Assembly (NCBI GenBank): GCA_023150615.1
Contig: JAKLKO010000010.1
Coordinates: forward strand, 1-64,000
Direction of reading: 5' to 3'
DNA length: 64,000 nucleotides
From: Phycisphaerae bacterium
Lineage (GTDB): Bacteria > Planctomycetota > Phycisphaerae > UBA1845 > UTPLA1
Shown: positions 15,981 to 25,595 of the stretch, piece after piece
Position numbering within the stretch: position 1 is the first letter of the stretch
How the letters are laid out: every line of letters starts with the position of its first letter
Program-made: the position numbers and the translations under genes
The notes under the pieces: model-generated
Databases searched by the model: none
Seen by the model: only the letters and a program-made list of their open reading frames with translations
What the model was told of the DNA's origin: nothing

Positions 15981-16075
15981 GAAGGGTCGTCGAGGCCGCG
16001 CGGCGGACCGTGGAATCGTTCGCGCCGGCGAGTATCGTCCGCGCACGCGGGACTGTCAATCCGATCGCAACGCGC

Positions 16076-16933
16076 TCATTTCCGACGATCATCGGCCGGA
16101 CCGACCAGCCGTCCGTACTTGTCAAGCTGATAAACCGTCGCCTTGAAGTCTCGGGGCGGCGGGGCGCTGAAGCGAAGGACCTCGCCCCGCGACGGGTGCG
16201 GAAGCTCCGCCGCCGCCAGGTGCAGGCTCAGGCGGCCAATGAGCGGCCGCTCGGGACGCCGCCGGCTGGGCCGGTAGCCGACCTTGAACGAGGAGAGGAA
16301 AAGCTCGCGGCCGCCGCCGTAGACCGGATCGACGGCGATCGGCATTCCGACTGAGGCGAGATGCACGCGAACCTGGTGCTCGACGTGTGTGCACGCCGTG
16401 CACTCCAGCAACGCGAACCCGGCGTAGGCGTCGCGCAAGCGCCATTGCGTCTGCGCCGGCCGACCGTGGCGCTCGTCGATGCGCATGTTCAGGCTCTGCG
16501 AGCCGACCGGCGCGATGGCCCGGTCGATCGATCCGCTTTCGTTCGGGAGCGTGGCGCGAACGATCGCTTCGTACGTCAGCACGATGCGACCCGCGTGCCG
16601 CGCCTCGCGAAGGGCGGCGCGGGACTGCGGCGACGCCGAGTAGGCGATCACGCCGCTGGCGTCGTCGTCGATGCGATAGACGGGCTCCAGTCCGACCGCG
16701 TCGTTGATCTCGTCGAGAACGCTGTGCTCGACGTGGTGATGCGGTGCGGCGGCCAGCCCCGGCGGCTTGTTGACCACGACGATTGACTCATCGGCGAACA
16801 GCACCGCCGGGCGCGCGCGGTGACGCGCGGCCGCGCGCGGCGCCGCGCCGAGTTCTTCCTCGTCCTCAGACTCGACCTCGTCCCAGTCATCCGGTTTTCC
16901 CACGGTCACTCCTCCAGCGTTTGCCGCCATCAT
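16076..16933 (-). CDS. RluA-family pseudouridine synthase, 285 aa
   Basis: It converts uridine to pseudouridine in rRNA or tRNA. The catalytic motif is YRIDDDASGVIAYS, where the family norm is HRLDxxTSGxxxxA; the catalytic Asp is kept, but the usual His-Arg-Leu is replaced by Tyr-Arg-Ile. Upstream is VVNKPPGLAAAPHH, and downstream are LTYEAIVRA, THQVRVHL-like EHQVRVHLASVGMPI and DPVYGG, all typical of RluA. The first 35 residues are an acidic, low-complexity extension (SEDEEELG). The start at 16933 overlaps the mreC stop as ATGA, indicating translational coupling. Which uridine is modified cannot be told. Confidence 0.82.
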   Translation of the reverse strand: MMAANAGGVTVGKPDDWDEVESEDEEELGAAPRAAARHRARPAVLFADESIVVVNKPPGLAAAPHHHVEHSVLDEINDAVGLEPVYRIDDDASGVIAYSASPQSRAALREARHAGRIVLTYEAIVRATLPNESGSIDRAIAPVGSQSLNMRIDERHGRPAQTQWRLRDAYAGFALLECTACTHVEHQVRVHLASVGMPIAVDPVYGGGRELFLSSFKVGYRPSRRRPERPLIGRLSLHLAAAELPHPSRGEVLRFSAPPPRDFKATVYQLDKYGRLVGPADDRRK

Positions 16934-17910
16934 GGCGGCGCGCCGCCGAACCAGCCTTCCTGCGGTTGACCCGTCGCGACGATGAAGATGTCCGACAGCG
17001 AGTCGGGCCGGACCGCCGGTTCCACCTGCACCGTCGCGACCAGCCGCTTGCGCGGGTCCTCGACCCACGCAACGACGCGGCCGATGACCATCGGCGCCGG
17101 CAGTCCAAACTGTCCCGCGGCGCTGGCGACCACGTCGTCGACGCGGATGCGGCGGGCGCGCCGTGCGCCGCGGACCGGCTCAGGTCCGGTCGCGAGAAGA
17201 CTGAGCGGCACGTCCTCGATCTCCATCCGACCGTGACCGCGGCCGTGCAGCGTGCAGGCGTAGTCGACGGCCTCGAAGCGCCCCTCCTCCATGCGACCGA
17301 TCTGCGCCGTCACGCGGCTGTCGACGTCGGTCAGCAGCCGCACGCGGGCCATGTAGGGACTGACCGACTCGATGCGGCCGACGAGGAACTCGCGCGCGAG
17401 GACCGAGCAGCCTTGCTCGACGCCGTCGGCGGCGCCCTGATCGAGAAAGACGCGCGACGTGACCCAGTCCTGCCAGCGCGCGCCGCGGAACCCGCCGCGG
17501 CCGACGAGGACCGAATCGCGCGCTGCGACGATGTCCCGCGCGACGACCCGGGCCGGCACAAGTCGGACCTCGCCGGAAAAGCCCAGCGCGCGCAATCCGC
17601 GTAGCTGCTGATTCTCGCGACGCAGTTCATCGATCAGGCCGGACTGGAAGACAAGCTGATTCTCAATCGCCCTCTTCGCATCGGCGGCGGAGGCTGCGGT
17701 CGCGTCGGCGCCGTCCGGCCGGACGGCGGGCAGCGCGTTCGAGACACGGACGGCGGAGCGGAAGACGAGGTCCTGCGCGGGCACGAGCAGTTGTGTGACG
17801 TGCTTGAGGGCATCGCTCCACGCGCGCGGCAGCAGCAGCGAGATGATCGAGAAGATCATCAACGCGACGAAGACGACGGGCTTGTTGAGTCGATCGCGCA
17901 GCCAGCCCAC
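16930..17910 (-). CDS. mreC: Rod shape-determining protein MreC
   Basis: A bitopic inner-membrane protein that organises the elongasome in the periplasm. A short cytoplasmic start is followed by one membrane helix (about residues 11-28, PVVFVALMIFSIISLLLP), a coiled-coil stretch (about 78-105, LIDELRRENQQLRGLRAL), and then the two beta-barrel domains expected of MreC, with VVARDIVAARDSVLVGRGG and VSPYMARVRLLTDVDSRV. Its 326 residues fit the family. The end (GGAPP) overlaps the start of the pseudouridine synthase gene. The usual partner mreD is not next to it but about 14 kb away with PBP2 and rodA, and no mreB is in the window. Assignment rests on architecture and these motifs. Confidence 0.82.
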   Translation of the reverse strand: MGWLRDRLNKPVVFVALMIFSIISLLLPRAWSDALKHVTQLLVPAQDLVFRSAVRVSNALPAVRPDGADATAASAADAKRAIENQLVFQSGLIDELRRENQQLRGLRALGFSGEVRLVPARVVARDIVAARDSVLVGRGGFRGARWQDWVTSRVFLDQGAADGVEQGCSVLAREFLVGRIESVSPYMARVRLLTDVDSRVTAQIGRMEEGRFEAVDYACTLHGRGHGRMEIEDVPLSLLATGPEPVRGARRARRIRVDDVVASAAGQFGLPAPMVIGRVVAWVEDPRKRLVATVQVEPAVRPDSLSDIFIVATGQPQEGWFGGAPP

Positions 17911-17944
17911 GGATGCCCTTCCGATCGTCTCTCGATGGCGGCGG

Positions 17945-19408
17945 TCAGCCGCTCCGGATCAGGTCGTTGAATTCCGCGATCTGCCGGTCCCAGTCCTCCG
18001 CCCCGGCGAAGGTCTCGCTCCAGAAGTCCGGGTCCCAGAGCCGGCGGAGGTCATTGACGTCGCGCTGTTGCTGCTCGACCCAGGTGAAGTACTTGAAGTT
18101 GTGCAGCGCCTTGCGGGCGGCGTAGGTCAGCTCGCGCAGGTGATCGACGCCGATGCCGTCGAGGTGGCGCGCGATGTGCCGCTCCGCGTCGGCGGTCGAG
18201 TACGCGCCGCGCTCGGCGCGCAGCTCGGCGATCCGCGAGCGATAGAGGTCCATCGAATCGGTCAGCGGCGTGAAGAGCACGTCTCGCGGGCCCAGCTCGA
18301 AATGCCGCGCGACCTTGATCGCGGCGACGACGTTGCAGATGCCCGAGATGCCGAGGTCCGTCAGTCGCTCGACGACACTCCGCGGCACGCCGCGGCGCTG
18401 CAGCGCCTCGCGTCCGGCGTCCTCGTTGAAGACTCGCATGAGCGCCAGGCACTGCTCATCGTCGATCGCGGCGACGACGTCTGTGTTGCGGACGTTGTGA
18501 ATCCACGGGATGTGCTTGTCGCCGATGCCCTCGATGCGATGATCGCCGAAGCCGCATTGCAGCAGCGTCGGGCATTGCAGGGCCTCCGTCGCGACGACGC
18601 GGAGATGCGGGAAGCGCGTGCGAAGATAGTCGCCGGCCGCGATCGTCCCGGCGCTGCCGGTGGCGGAGATGTACGCAGCCAGGCGCAGCGAATGCGAACC
18701 GGCGGAATCGAGGCGGCGAAACACCTCTTCGATGAACGTGCCCGTGACGTGATAGTGCCACAGCGCGTTGCCGAACTCCTCGAACTGATTGAAGATCACG
18801 CAGTCTGGCCGCGTCCGGCGGATCTCCCAGCACTTGTCGTAAATCTCCTTGACGTTGCTCTCGCAGCCTGGCGTGGCGATCACCTCCGCGCCGATGCTCG
18901 CCAGCCACTCGAACCGCTCGCGGCTCATGCCCTCGGGCAGGATCGCGACCGCCCGGCAGCCCAACAGCGCCGAGTCGAAAGCACCGCCGCGACAGTAGTT
19001 GCCCGTCGATGGCCAGACGGCCTTCTGCGTCGTGGGATCGAACTGCCCGGCGACCAGCCTCGGCACGAGACAGCCGAAGGCCGCGCCGACCTTGTGCGCG
19101 CCGGTCGGAAACCACCGGCCAACCAGCCCGACGATCCGCGCATCGACGCCCGTCAGCGACGACGGAAATTCCAGCCAGTTGCCATCACCGAACCTCCCGC
19201 CGTGATCGACCGGTTCGTTCTTCCAAGTGATGCGGAACAGGTTCAGCGGATCAACGTCCGACAGCCCCACCGAGCGCAAGCGCTGCTGAACGTCGGCCGG
19301 AACGGTCCGCGGATCACGCTGCTGCGCCAGCGTCGGGATGATGACGCCGCGCTCGCGGCATCGGGCGGCCGCCCGCTTGCGGACGGCCTCGTTGACGGCG
19401 GGATTCAC
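17945..19408 (-). CDS. PLP-dependent enzyme of the tryptophan synthase beta/threonine synthase fold, 487 aa
   Basis: A fold-type II pyridoxal-phosphate enzyme. The Schiff-base lysine is in PTGAHKVGAAFG, the substrate loop follows (STGNYCRGGAFDSALLG), and the phosphate-binding Gly-rich loop is SATGSAGTIAAGDYL. This architecture serves cysteine synthase, threonine synthase and beta-lyases. At 487 residues it is longer than those, with an extra C-terminal helical region (ELTYAARKALHNFKYFTW). Its substrate cannot be named. The GTG at 19408 (VNPAVNEAVRKR) was chosen because the longer frame upstream is Arg/Ala-rich and overlaps the thrC gene. Its neighbour upstream is threonine synthase on the same strand, which suggests a shared amino-acid pathway. 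Confidence 0.75.
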   Translation of the reverse strand: MNPAVNEAVRKRAAARCRERGVIIPTLAQQRDPRTVPADVQQRLRSVGLSDVDPLNLFRITWKNEPVDHGGRFGDGNWLEFPSSLTGVDARIVGLVGRWFPTGAHKVGAAFGCLVPRLVAGQFDPTTQKAVWPSTGNYCRGGAFDSALLGCRAVAILPEGMSRERFEWLASIGAEVIATPGCESNVKEIYDKCWEIRRTRPDCVIFNQFEEFGNALWHYHVTGTFIEEVFRRLDSAGSHSLRLAAYISATGSAGTIAAGDYLRTRFPHLRVVATEALQCPTLLQCGFGDHRIEGIGDKHIPWIHNVRNTDVVAAIDDEQCLALMRVFNEDAGREALQRRGVPRSVVERLTDLGISGICNVVAAIKVARHFELGPRDVLFTPLTDSMDLYRSRIAELRAERGAYSTADAERHIARHLDGIGVDHLRELTYAARKALHNFKYFTWVEQQQRDVNDLRRLWDPDFWSETFAGAEDWDRQIAEFNDLIRSG

Positions 19409-19608
19409 GTTGCGGTCTCCGAGGGCGCCGGCCGATGGTCCGGCGCGGAATTGGACGAGTATAACCGCGCGCGGCCGGCCGCGGCAGGCGCGTCGCCCGC
19501 GGGCAATGGAATGTCGCGGCAAGCGCGATGTGGGCAACGTCTGCGCCGCAAGCAGTTGCAGGCGCGGCGGCGCGCGAGCTGCATCGCGGTCTACGGCGAA
19601 CCCGATGC

Positions 19609-20841
19609 TCAACGCTGGATCGCCGCTTCGACAGCGGACATCGATGGATCGACGTCGATCGGCGCGCCGGCCGCGGTGAGTGCCGCGCGGATGTCCTTCA
19701 AGCCGCTCCCGGTCGAGACGGCGAGGACGCTCGCGCTCCTCGCGATGATCGACATCGACACGGCCTCGCCAAGCCCCGCGACGGCGGCGGCGGCCGCGGG
19801 TTCTGAGAAGACACCGGCAAGCCGGCCGGAGGACCGCATCGCGTCCAGGATCGCGGCATCGCTCACGCGAACGAAGGCGCCGCCGCTCTGCTTCACGGCC
19901 GCGACGGCCTTTCTCCAGTTGCGCGGCACCGCCACGCCGATCGACTCCGCGAACGTCGTGCCATCGACGCGATCCGGCAGTGTGCCGCGCTCGAAGGCGT
20001 CCGCGACCGGCGCGACGCCCGCGGCCTGCACGCCCAAAAGCCGCGGCAGGCGATCGATACAGCCGATCTCGTGCATCTGCCGCAGGCCTTTCCACACACC
20101 GGCGATCGTACAGCCATCGCCGACGCTGACGACCACCCAGTCGGGCATGTCCGCGTCGCACTGCTCGGCGATCTCCAACCCGCAGGTCTTCTTGCCCTCC
20201 ACGAGATAGGCGTTGATCGCGCAGTTGCGGTTGTACCAGCCGAATCGCTCACACGCGGCCGAGCACAGGTCGTACGCCTGCGCATACGTGCCCCGGATGC
20301 GCAGCACGCGCGCGCCGTAGATCAGCAGCTGCGTGACCTTCGGTTCGGGCGCGGTCTGCGGAACGAAGATCGTCGCCGTCAGGCCGGCCATGGCCGCGAA
20401 GCCGGCCAGGCTGCTGGCGGCGTTGCCGGTCGATGCGCAGGCGATGTTCGTCGCGCCGCACTGCCGCGCGCGAAGCACGCCGATCGACGAGGCGCGGTCC
20501 TTGAACGAGGCGGTCGGATTGCGGCCGTCGTCCTTGATCCGCAGCCGTGCGACGCCGGCCCAAGCTGCCAGTCGCGGCGCGTCGATGACCGGCGTCATGC
20601 CGACGGGCCACGACCACGCATCCGCATCGGGTTCGACGGGCAGCAGTTCCGCGTAGCGCCAGTGATTCGGCGGCCGCGTTGCGAGCGCGGTCGGCGTCAG
20701 CGTGCGGCGGGCCGCGTCGAGATCGTACTGCACGTCGAGGATGGCGAACGGGTCGTTGCACGCCGGACAGGTCATCGCGCCGGGCGGTGGATCGACCCGC
20801 TGTCCGCAGACGACGCACGCCAGTCCGGTCACAAGCGACAT
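19609..20841 (-). CDS. thrC: Threonine synthase
   Basis: It converts O-phosphohomoserine to threonine and phosphate, using PLP. An N-terminal zinc-ribbon-like module (CVVCGQ at about 9-14 and CPACND at about 25-30) precedes the catalytic fold, as in archaeal-type threonine synthases. The PLP lysine is in GRNPTASFKDRASS and the Gly loop is SVGDGCTIAGVWKG. SFKDR and CASTGNAASSLAGFA are typical of threonine synthase rather than cysteine synthase. The length of 410 residues is normal. It heads a long minus-strand run and is divergent from a methyltransferase gene 75 bases away, so a promoter should lie in that gap. Other homoserine pathway genes are not present. Confidence 0.82.
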   Translation of the reverse strand: MSLVTGLACVVCGQRVDPPPGAMTCPACNDPFAILDVQYDLDAARRTLTPTALATRPPNHWRYAELLPVEPDADAWSWPVGMTPVIDAPRLAAWAGVARLRIKDDGRNPTASFKDRASSIGVLRARQCGATNIACASTGNAASSLAGFAAMAGLTATIFVPQTAPEPKVTQLLIYGARVLRIRGTYAQAYDLCSAACERFGWYNRNCAINAYLVEGKKTCGLEIAEQCDADMPDWVVVSVGDGCTIAGVWKGLRQMHEIGCIDRLPRLLGVQAAGVAPVADAFERGTLPDRVDGTTFAESIGVAVPRNWRKAVAAVKQSGGAFVRVSDAAILDAMRSSGRLAGVFSEPAAAAAVAGLGEAVSMSIIARSASVLAVSTGSGLKDIRAALTAAGAPIDVDPSMSAVEAAIQR

Positions 20842-20916
20842 GACTCCGCACTATAGCGACGCCCCGGCGCAGCTTAAAGCGGTGGATCGCGGGCCGCGGC
20901 GCGGCTACGGTGTTCG

Positions 20917-21885
20917 ATGATGCACGAGCCGCACGGTAAATCGCAGACGGTCACGCCGATCGTCTCGGTCGCGCGCGGAATCGCCCCGCCGCGGCCGGTC
21001 CCGCCGATTGAGCTGGAGCACACGGACTGTCCGCTCTGCGATGCCGATGACGTAGAGCCGCTCTTTGACGGGAGCGATTACAACTTCGGCTTCGCGGGAC
21101 AGTTCCCGGTCGTGCGCTGCCGGCGGTGTGACCTGGTCTACAACAACCCGCGCGTGCCGCCGACGCAGATCGAGCACTTCTTCGACAGCGACTACGCGGC
21201 ACACCGGCACGATCGCGGGCGTTCGCGGCCCGCGCGATCGCGCCGCGCCTCCGATGCGTCGGAACGTGTCGCGCCGTTCGGCCGGGCGCGGCTGCTGGAT
21301 GTCGGCTGCGGGGGCGGTAACTACCTGGAGCGGATGCGCGCCGCGGGCTGGGACGTCTTCGGCGTCGATCCGGTCGCGCGGGCGATCGACGTCTGCCATT
21401 CGCGAGGCCTGCCGGCGCAGCGGGGCACGATCCCGGGCGTGGACCTCGCCGACCGCCGCTTCGAGCTGATCACGCTGCTCGGCGTCGTCGGGACGCTGCC
21501 GCGTCCGTGCGACACGCTGGAGACTCTGCGCCGCCATGCCGCGCCGGACGCGCGCCTGATCGCGACGGCGTTCAACGCCAACGGCCTGATGGCGCGCTGG
21601 GCCGGCCCGTACTGGGTCGGGTACGACCTGCCGCGCGAGTGCTGTCACTACACGCCGCGGACGCTGACGCGCCTGCTCGAGCAGACGGGCTGGCGCGTGG
21701 AGCGGTTGACGTTTCGTCGCCGGCCGACGATCGCGCGACGGTCGGCGCGGGTCCGGGCGCTGGCGACCGCGTCGATCTGCTGGCGACTTGCCGCGTCGCA
21801 GCGCTGGCTGACGAGCCTGATCTCGACGGCCGGCGTCCGGCTGCGCTCTGCGGATGAGATCTGCGTCGTGGCACGGCCGGCCTGA
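20917..21885 (+). CDS. Class I SAM-dependent methyltransferase, 322 aa
   Basis: A soluble methyltransferase of the Methyltransf_11/23 kind. An N-terminal zinc-ribbon-like segment comes first (CPLCDADDVEPLFDG then RCRRCDLVYNNPRVPP), which is common in enzymes that act on sugars or on glycan and polyketide precursors. The SAM-binding motif I follows (RLLDVGCGGGNYLERM) with an acidic residue ending strand 2 (VFGVDPVARAID). Length and order are normal. The substrate is unknown; because glycan genes lie in the neighbourhood, methylation of a surface sugar is possible. Two consecutive ATG codons open the frame and neither has an obvious ribosome site. Confidence 0.75.
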   Translation: MMHEPHGKSQTVTPIVSVARGIAPPRPVPPIELEHTDCPLCDADDVEPLFDGSDYNFGFAGQFPVVRCRRCDLVYNNPRVPPTQIEHFFDSDYAAHRHDRGRSRPARSRRASDASERVAPFGRARLLDVGCGGGNYLERMRAAGWDVFGVDPVARAIDVCHSRGLPAQRGTIPGVDLADRRFELITLLGVVGTLPRPCDTLETLRRHAAPDARLIATAFNANGLMARWAGPYWVGYDLPRECCHYTPRTLTRLLEQTGWRVERLTFRRRPTIARRSARVRALATASICWRLAASQRWLTSLISTAGVRLRSADEICVVARPA

Positions 21886-22073
21886 TTCCAGCGCAGGACA
21901 CTGGATCCGAACATGAACCGCGGGCAGCATCGAACGCGTTATCGGGCACGGCACGCCGACTCGTCGGCCCCCGATCGGCCGATTAGAATACCGGGTTCGG
22001 GACGATTCGTCGGAACGCCGTTGCGTACTCACGCCGCGGGGCATACCCGGGCCGATTCGGGACAGAGGAATCC

Positions 22074-25000
22074 GTGGAACCGCTGACGAGCCATCCTTTC
22101 CTGAGCGCGCTGGAACAGCGCGTCCTGGTCATCGACGGGGCGATGGGCACCAACGTCTATGCGCACGGCCTGCCGCTGTCGGACTTCCACGGCCACGAGA
22201 ACTGCCCCGAAGCGCTGCTGATCTCGCGCGGGGACGTCATCGAGGAAGTCCACGCATCGTTTCTCCGCGTTGGCTGCGACGCGGTCGAGACGAACACCTT
22301 CGGCGCGAACAAGATCGTGCTCGCCGAGTTCGGTATGGCCGAGCGGACGTACGAGTTCAACCGCACGGCGGCCGAGATCGCGCGGCGGGCGTGCAACGGG
22401 TTCGCCACGCTGGACCACCCGCGGTTCGTGCTCGGCTCGATCGGTCCGGGGACGAAGCTGCCCTCGCTGGGGCACACGACCTTCGGCGTGCTGGAGGACA
22501 GCTACGCCGAGCAGGTCCGCGGATTGCTGGACGGCGGTTGCGATGTGCTGATCATCGAGACATGTCAGGACATCCTCCAGACGAAGGCGGCGATCTGCGG
22601 CGCGACGCTGGCGATGACCGAGAAGCGCCGTTCGGTCCCGCTCATCGTCCAGGTGACGATCGAGACGACTGGCACGATGCTGCTGGGCACGGACATCGCC
22701 GCGGCGCTCGTCGCGATCGAGGCGTACCCGCAGGTGAACGTCATCGGCCTGAACTGCGCGACGGGTCCGGCCGAGATGAGCGAGCACGTGCGCTACCTGA
22801 GCCAGACATGCACGCGGCGGATCAGCGTCGTGCCCAACGCCGGGCTGCCGCAGCTCGTCGAGGGTCGGCCGCATTACGCACTGACGCCGGCCGAGCTGGC
22901 GCGCTGGCTGCGGGACTTCGTTGAGACGGACGGCGTGAATCTCGTCGGCGGCTGTTGCGGCACGACGCCGGAGCACATGGCGGCGGTGGTGGAGGCGATC
23001 GGCCGCCGGTCGCCGAAGCCGCGCTCGCCGCGGAGCGTTCCGCAGGTGTCAAGCCTGTATCGCGCCGAGGAGCTGCGGCAGGACAACAGCTTCCTGATTG
23101 TCGGCGAGCGGTGCAACACGAACGGCAGCCGGAGATTCAAACGGCTGCTGCTGGAGGGAAACCTCGACGAGATGGTGCACGTCGCCATCGAGCAGGTGAA
23201 CGAAGGCTCGCACGTGCTCGATGTGTGCGTCGATTACGTCGGTCGCGACGGCGTGCCGGACATGCAGACCGTGATCCGGCGCTACGCGACCGAGGTGCAG
23301 GCGCCGCTTATGCTCGACAGCACGCAGCCCGACGTGCTCGAGGCCGGTCTGGCGCTGGCGGGCGGGAAGTGCATCATCAACAGCGTCAACCTCGAGGACG
23401 GCGAGGAGAAGCTGGCGCGGGTGTGCGGGCTGGCGCGGAAATACGGCGCCGCGGTCGTGGCGCTGACGATCGACGAGGACCCGGTCGAGGCGATGGGCAA
23501 GACTGCGGCGCGGAAACTGTCGATTGCGAAACGGATCAACGACCTGGCCGTGAACAAGTACGGACTGAAGTCGAGCGACATCCTGTTCGACTGCCTGACG
23601 TTTCCGATCACGACGGGCAACGAGGCGGACCGGCGGCTGGCGCTGGAGACGCTGGACGGTATCGAGGCGGTATGCCGCGAGCTGCCGGAGTGCCAGACGA
23701 TCCTCGGCGTCTCCAACGTCAGCTTCGGCCTGCAGCCCGATGGCCGGCGCGTGCTCAACAGCGTCTTCCTGCATCACGCGCGGCAGCGCGGCCTGACGGC
23801 GGCGATCGTTCACGCCGCGGGCATCGAGCCGCTGAACCGGATCGACGAGGAAGCGCGGCTTGTCGCCGAGGACCTCATCTACGATCGGCGCGGCCGGTCG
23901 GGCACGAGTCGCGCGGCGATCGAGCAGGGCGACGCTTATGACCCGCTGCTGGCGCTGAGCAGCATGTTCAGCGAGCAGGCGGCGAAGTCGGAGCCCGTCG
24001 CGGAAAACCTGCCGGTCGAGGAGCGGCTCAAGAAGCGGATCATCGACGGGAACCGCGTCGGGCTGGAAATGGACATCGAGGAGGCACGCGTCGAGCGCGG
24101 CCTGCGCCCGCTGGAGATCATCAACGACGTCCTGCTCGACGGAATGAAGGTGGTCGGGGACCTCTTCGCCTCGGGCCGGATGCAGTTGCCGTTCGTGCTC
24201 AAGAGCGCCGAGACGATGAAGGCGGCCGTCGCGCACCTTGAGCCGTTCATGGAAAAGGTGCAGGGCGCGAGCAAGGGGCGGATCGTCCTCGCGACGGTCA
24301 AGGGCGACGTGCACGACATCGGCAAGAACCTGGTTGACATCATCCTGACGAACAACGGCTACACGGTGTTCAATCTCGGCATCAAGCAGCCGATCAACTC
24401 GATCATCGAGGCGTACGAGGCAAACGGCGCCGATGCGATCGGCATGTCCGGCCTGCTCGTCAAGAGTACGCTCGTGATGCGCGAGAATCTCGAGGTATTG
24501 AACGAGCGCGGGCTGAAGCCGCCGATCATCCTCGGCGGCGCAGCGCTGACGCGGACCTATGTCGAGCACGATCTGCGCGGCATTTACCAAGGCCCGGTCG
24601 CGTACGCGAAGGACGCGTTTGAGGGTCTGTCGCTCATGGATCGCCTCATGGCCGGCGAGGACATCGGCTCCGAGACGCGGCAGCGCGTCGCGAGCGCGGC
24701 GGCGCTGCGCACGCCGGCAGCGAGCCGCGCTGCCGGCGGCGTGGCGACGTTGCCGCGGCGCTCGGCAATCCGCACGGACGTGGCGATTCCGCGCCCGCCG
24801 TTCTGGGGCTCGCGCGTGATCGAGCACATCCCGTTGCAATCGATCCTCGCCTACGTCAACGAGGTCATGCTGTTCCAGGTGCAATGGCAGTACAAGAAGG
24901 CCGGGCGCTCGCAGGAGGAGTACGACCACTACGTCGATGCGCAGGTACGCCCGGTCTTCCATGCGCTCGCGGCCCGCTGCGCGAAGGAGAGGATCCTCGC

Positions 25001-25583
25001 GCCGCAGGCGGTCTATGGCTACTGGCCGTGCAATGCCGATGGTGATGACCTGATCGTGTTCGATCCGCAGTCGCCATCGCGGGAGATTCAGCGCTTCACG
25101 TTCCCGCGGCAGATGAAGGAGCCGTACTGGTGCCTGTCGGACTTCTTCCGGCCGATCGAGAGCGGCGAGCGCGACGTGGTCTCGTTCACGATCGTGACCG
25201 TCGGGCGGAAGGCGAGCGAGATCGCGCGGGAGTGGTTCGAGCAGAACCGCTACCAGGATTACCTGCACCTGCACGGCTTGGGGGTCGAATCGGCCGAGGC
25301 GCTGGCGGAGTATCTGCACAAGCAGGTCCGCATGGAGCTGGGGATCAGCGGGCAGGATGCGCGCGAGGTGCGGAAGCTGTTCCAGCAGGGCTACCAGGGC
25401 AGCCGGTACAGCTTCGGCTATCCGGCGTGCCCAAACCTCGAGGATCAGGCCAAGCTCTGGCCGCTGCTCGAACCGGAGCGGATCCAGGTTTCGTTGAGCG
25501 AGGAGTTCCAGTTGGAGCCGGAACAGAGCACCAGCGCGATGATCTGCCACCATCCCGAGGCCCGGTATTTCAACGTGCGGTAG
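22074..25583 (+). CDS. metH: Cobalamin-dependent methionine synthase
   Basis: It transfers the methyl group of methyltetrahydrofolate to homocysteine through bound cobalamin. All modules are present in order: a homocysteine domain (VIDGAMGTNVYAHGLPLSDF, GLNCATGP, with Zn ligands in GGCCGTTPEH); a pterin domain (about residues 340-620, GERCNTNGSRRFK, MLDSTQPDVLEAGL); a B12 cap and binding domain with the lower-ligand motif DVHDIGKNLVDII; and the C-terminal activation domain (YGYWPCNADGDDL, DFFRPIESGE). The 1169 residues are close to the family norm. The start is a GTG at 22074 with AGAGGA five bases upstream. I saw no cobalamin or SAM riboswitch in the 188-base leader. Confidence 0.95.
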   Translation: MEPLTSHPFLSALEQRVLVIDGAMGTNVYAHGLPLSDFHGHENCPEALLISRGDVIEEVHASFLRVGCDAVETNTFGANKIVLAEFGMAERTYEFNRTAAEIARRACNGFATLDHPRFVLGSIGPGTKLPSLGHTTFGVLEDSYAEQVRGLLDGGCDVLIIETCQDILQTKAAICGATLAMTEKRRSVPLIVQVTIETTGTMLLGTDIAAALVAIEAYPQVNVIGLNCATGPAEMSEHVRYLSQTCTRRISVVPNAGLPQLVEGRPHYALTPAELARWLRDFVETDGVNLVGGCCGTTPEHMAAVVEAIGRRSPKPRSPRSVPQVSSLYRAEELRQDNSFLIVGERCNTNGSRRFKRLLLEGNLDEMVHVAIEQVNEGSHVLDVCVDYVGRDGVPDMQTVIRRYATEVQAPLMLDSTQPDVLEAGLALAGGKCIINSVNLEDGEEKLARVCGLARKYGAAVVALTIDEDPVEAMGKTAARKLSIAKRINDLAVNKYGLKSSDILFDCLTFPITTGNEADRRLALETLDGIEAVCRELPECQTILGVSNVSFGLQPDGRRVLNSVFLHHARQRGLTAAIVHAAGIEPLNRIDEEARLVAEDLIYDRRGRSGTSRAAIEQGDAYDPLLALSSMFSEQAAKSEPVAENLPVEERLKKRIIDGNRVGLEMDIEEARVERGLRPLEIINDVLLDGMKVVGDLFASGRMQLPFVLKSAETMKAAVAHLEPFMEKVQGASKGRIVLATVKGDVHDIGKNLVDIILTNNGYTVFNLGIKQPINSIIEAYEANGADAIGMSGLLVKSTLVMRENLEVLNERGLKPPIILGGAALTRTYVEHDLRGIYQGPVAYAKDAFEGLSLMDRLMAGEDIGSETRQRVASAAALRTPAASRAAGGVATLPRRSAIRTDVAIPRPPFWGSRVIEHIPLQSILAYVNEVMLFQVQWQYKKAGRSQEEYDHYVDAQVRPVFHALAARCAKERILAPQAVYGYWPCNADGDDLIVFDPQSPSREIQRFTFPRQMKEPYWCLSDFFRPIESGERDVVSFTIVTVGRKASEIAREWFEQNRYQDYLHLHGLGVESAEALAEYLHKQVRMELGISGQDAREVRKLFQQGYQGSRYSFGYPACPNLEDQAKLWPLLEPERIQVSLSEEFQLEPEQSTSAMICHHPEARYFNVR

Positions 25584-25595
25584 GTGCGGGGGCGA

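Noticed and set aside
21886-22073. Possible cobalamin or SAM/SAH riboswitch before metH
   Set aside because: Looked for the conserved B12-box and SAM/SAH cores; none is recognisable in the 188-base leader.
23049-25553. Minus-strand open frame of 834 codons opposite metH
   Set aside because: Antisense shadow caused by high GC; metH is complete in the other direction.
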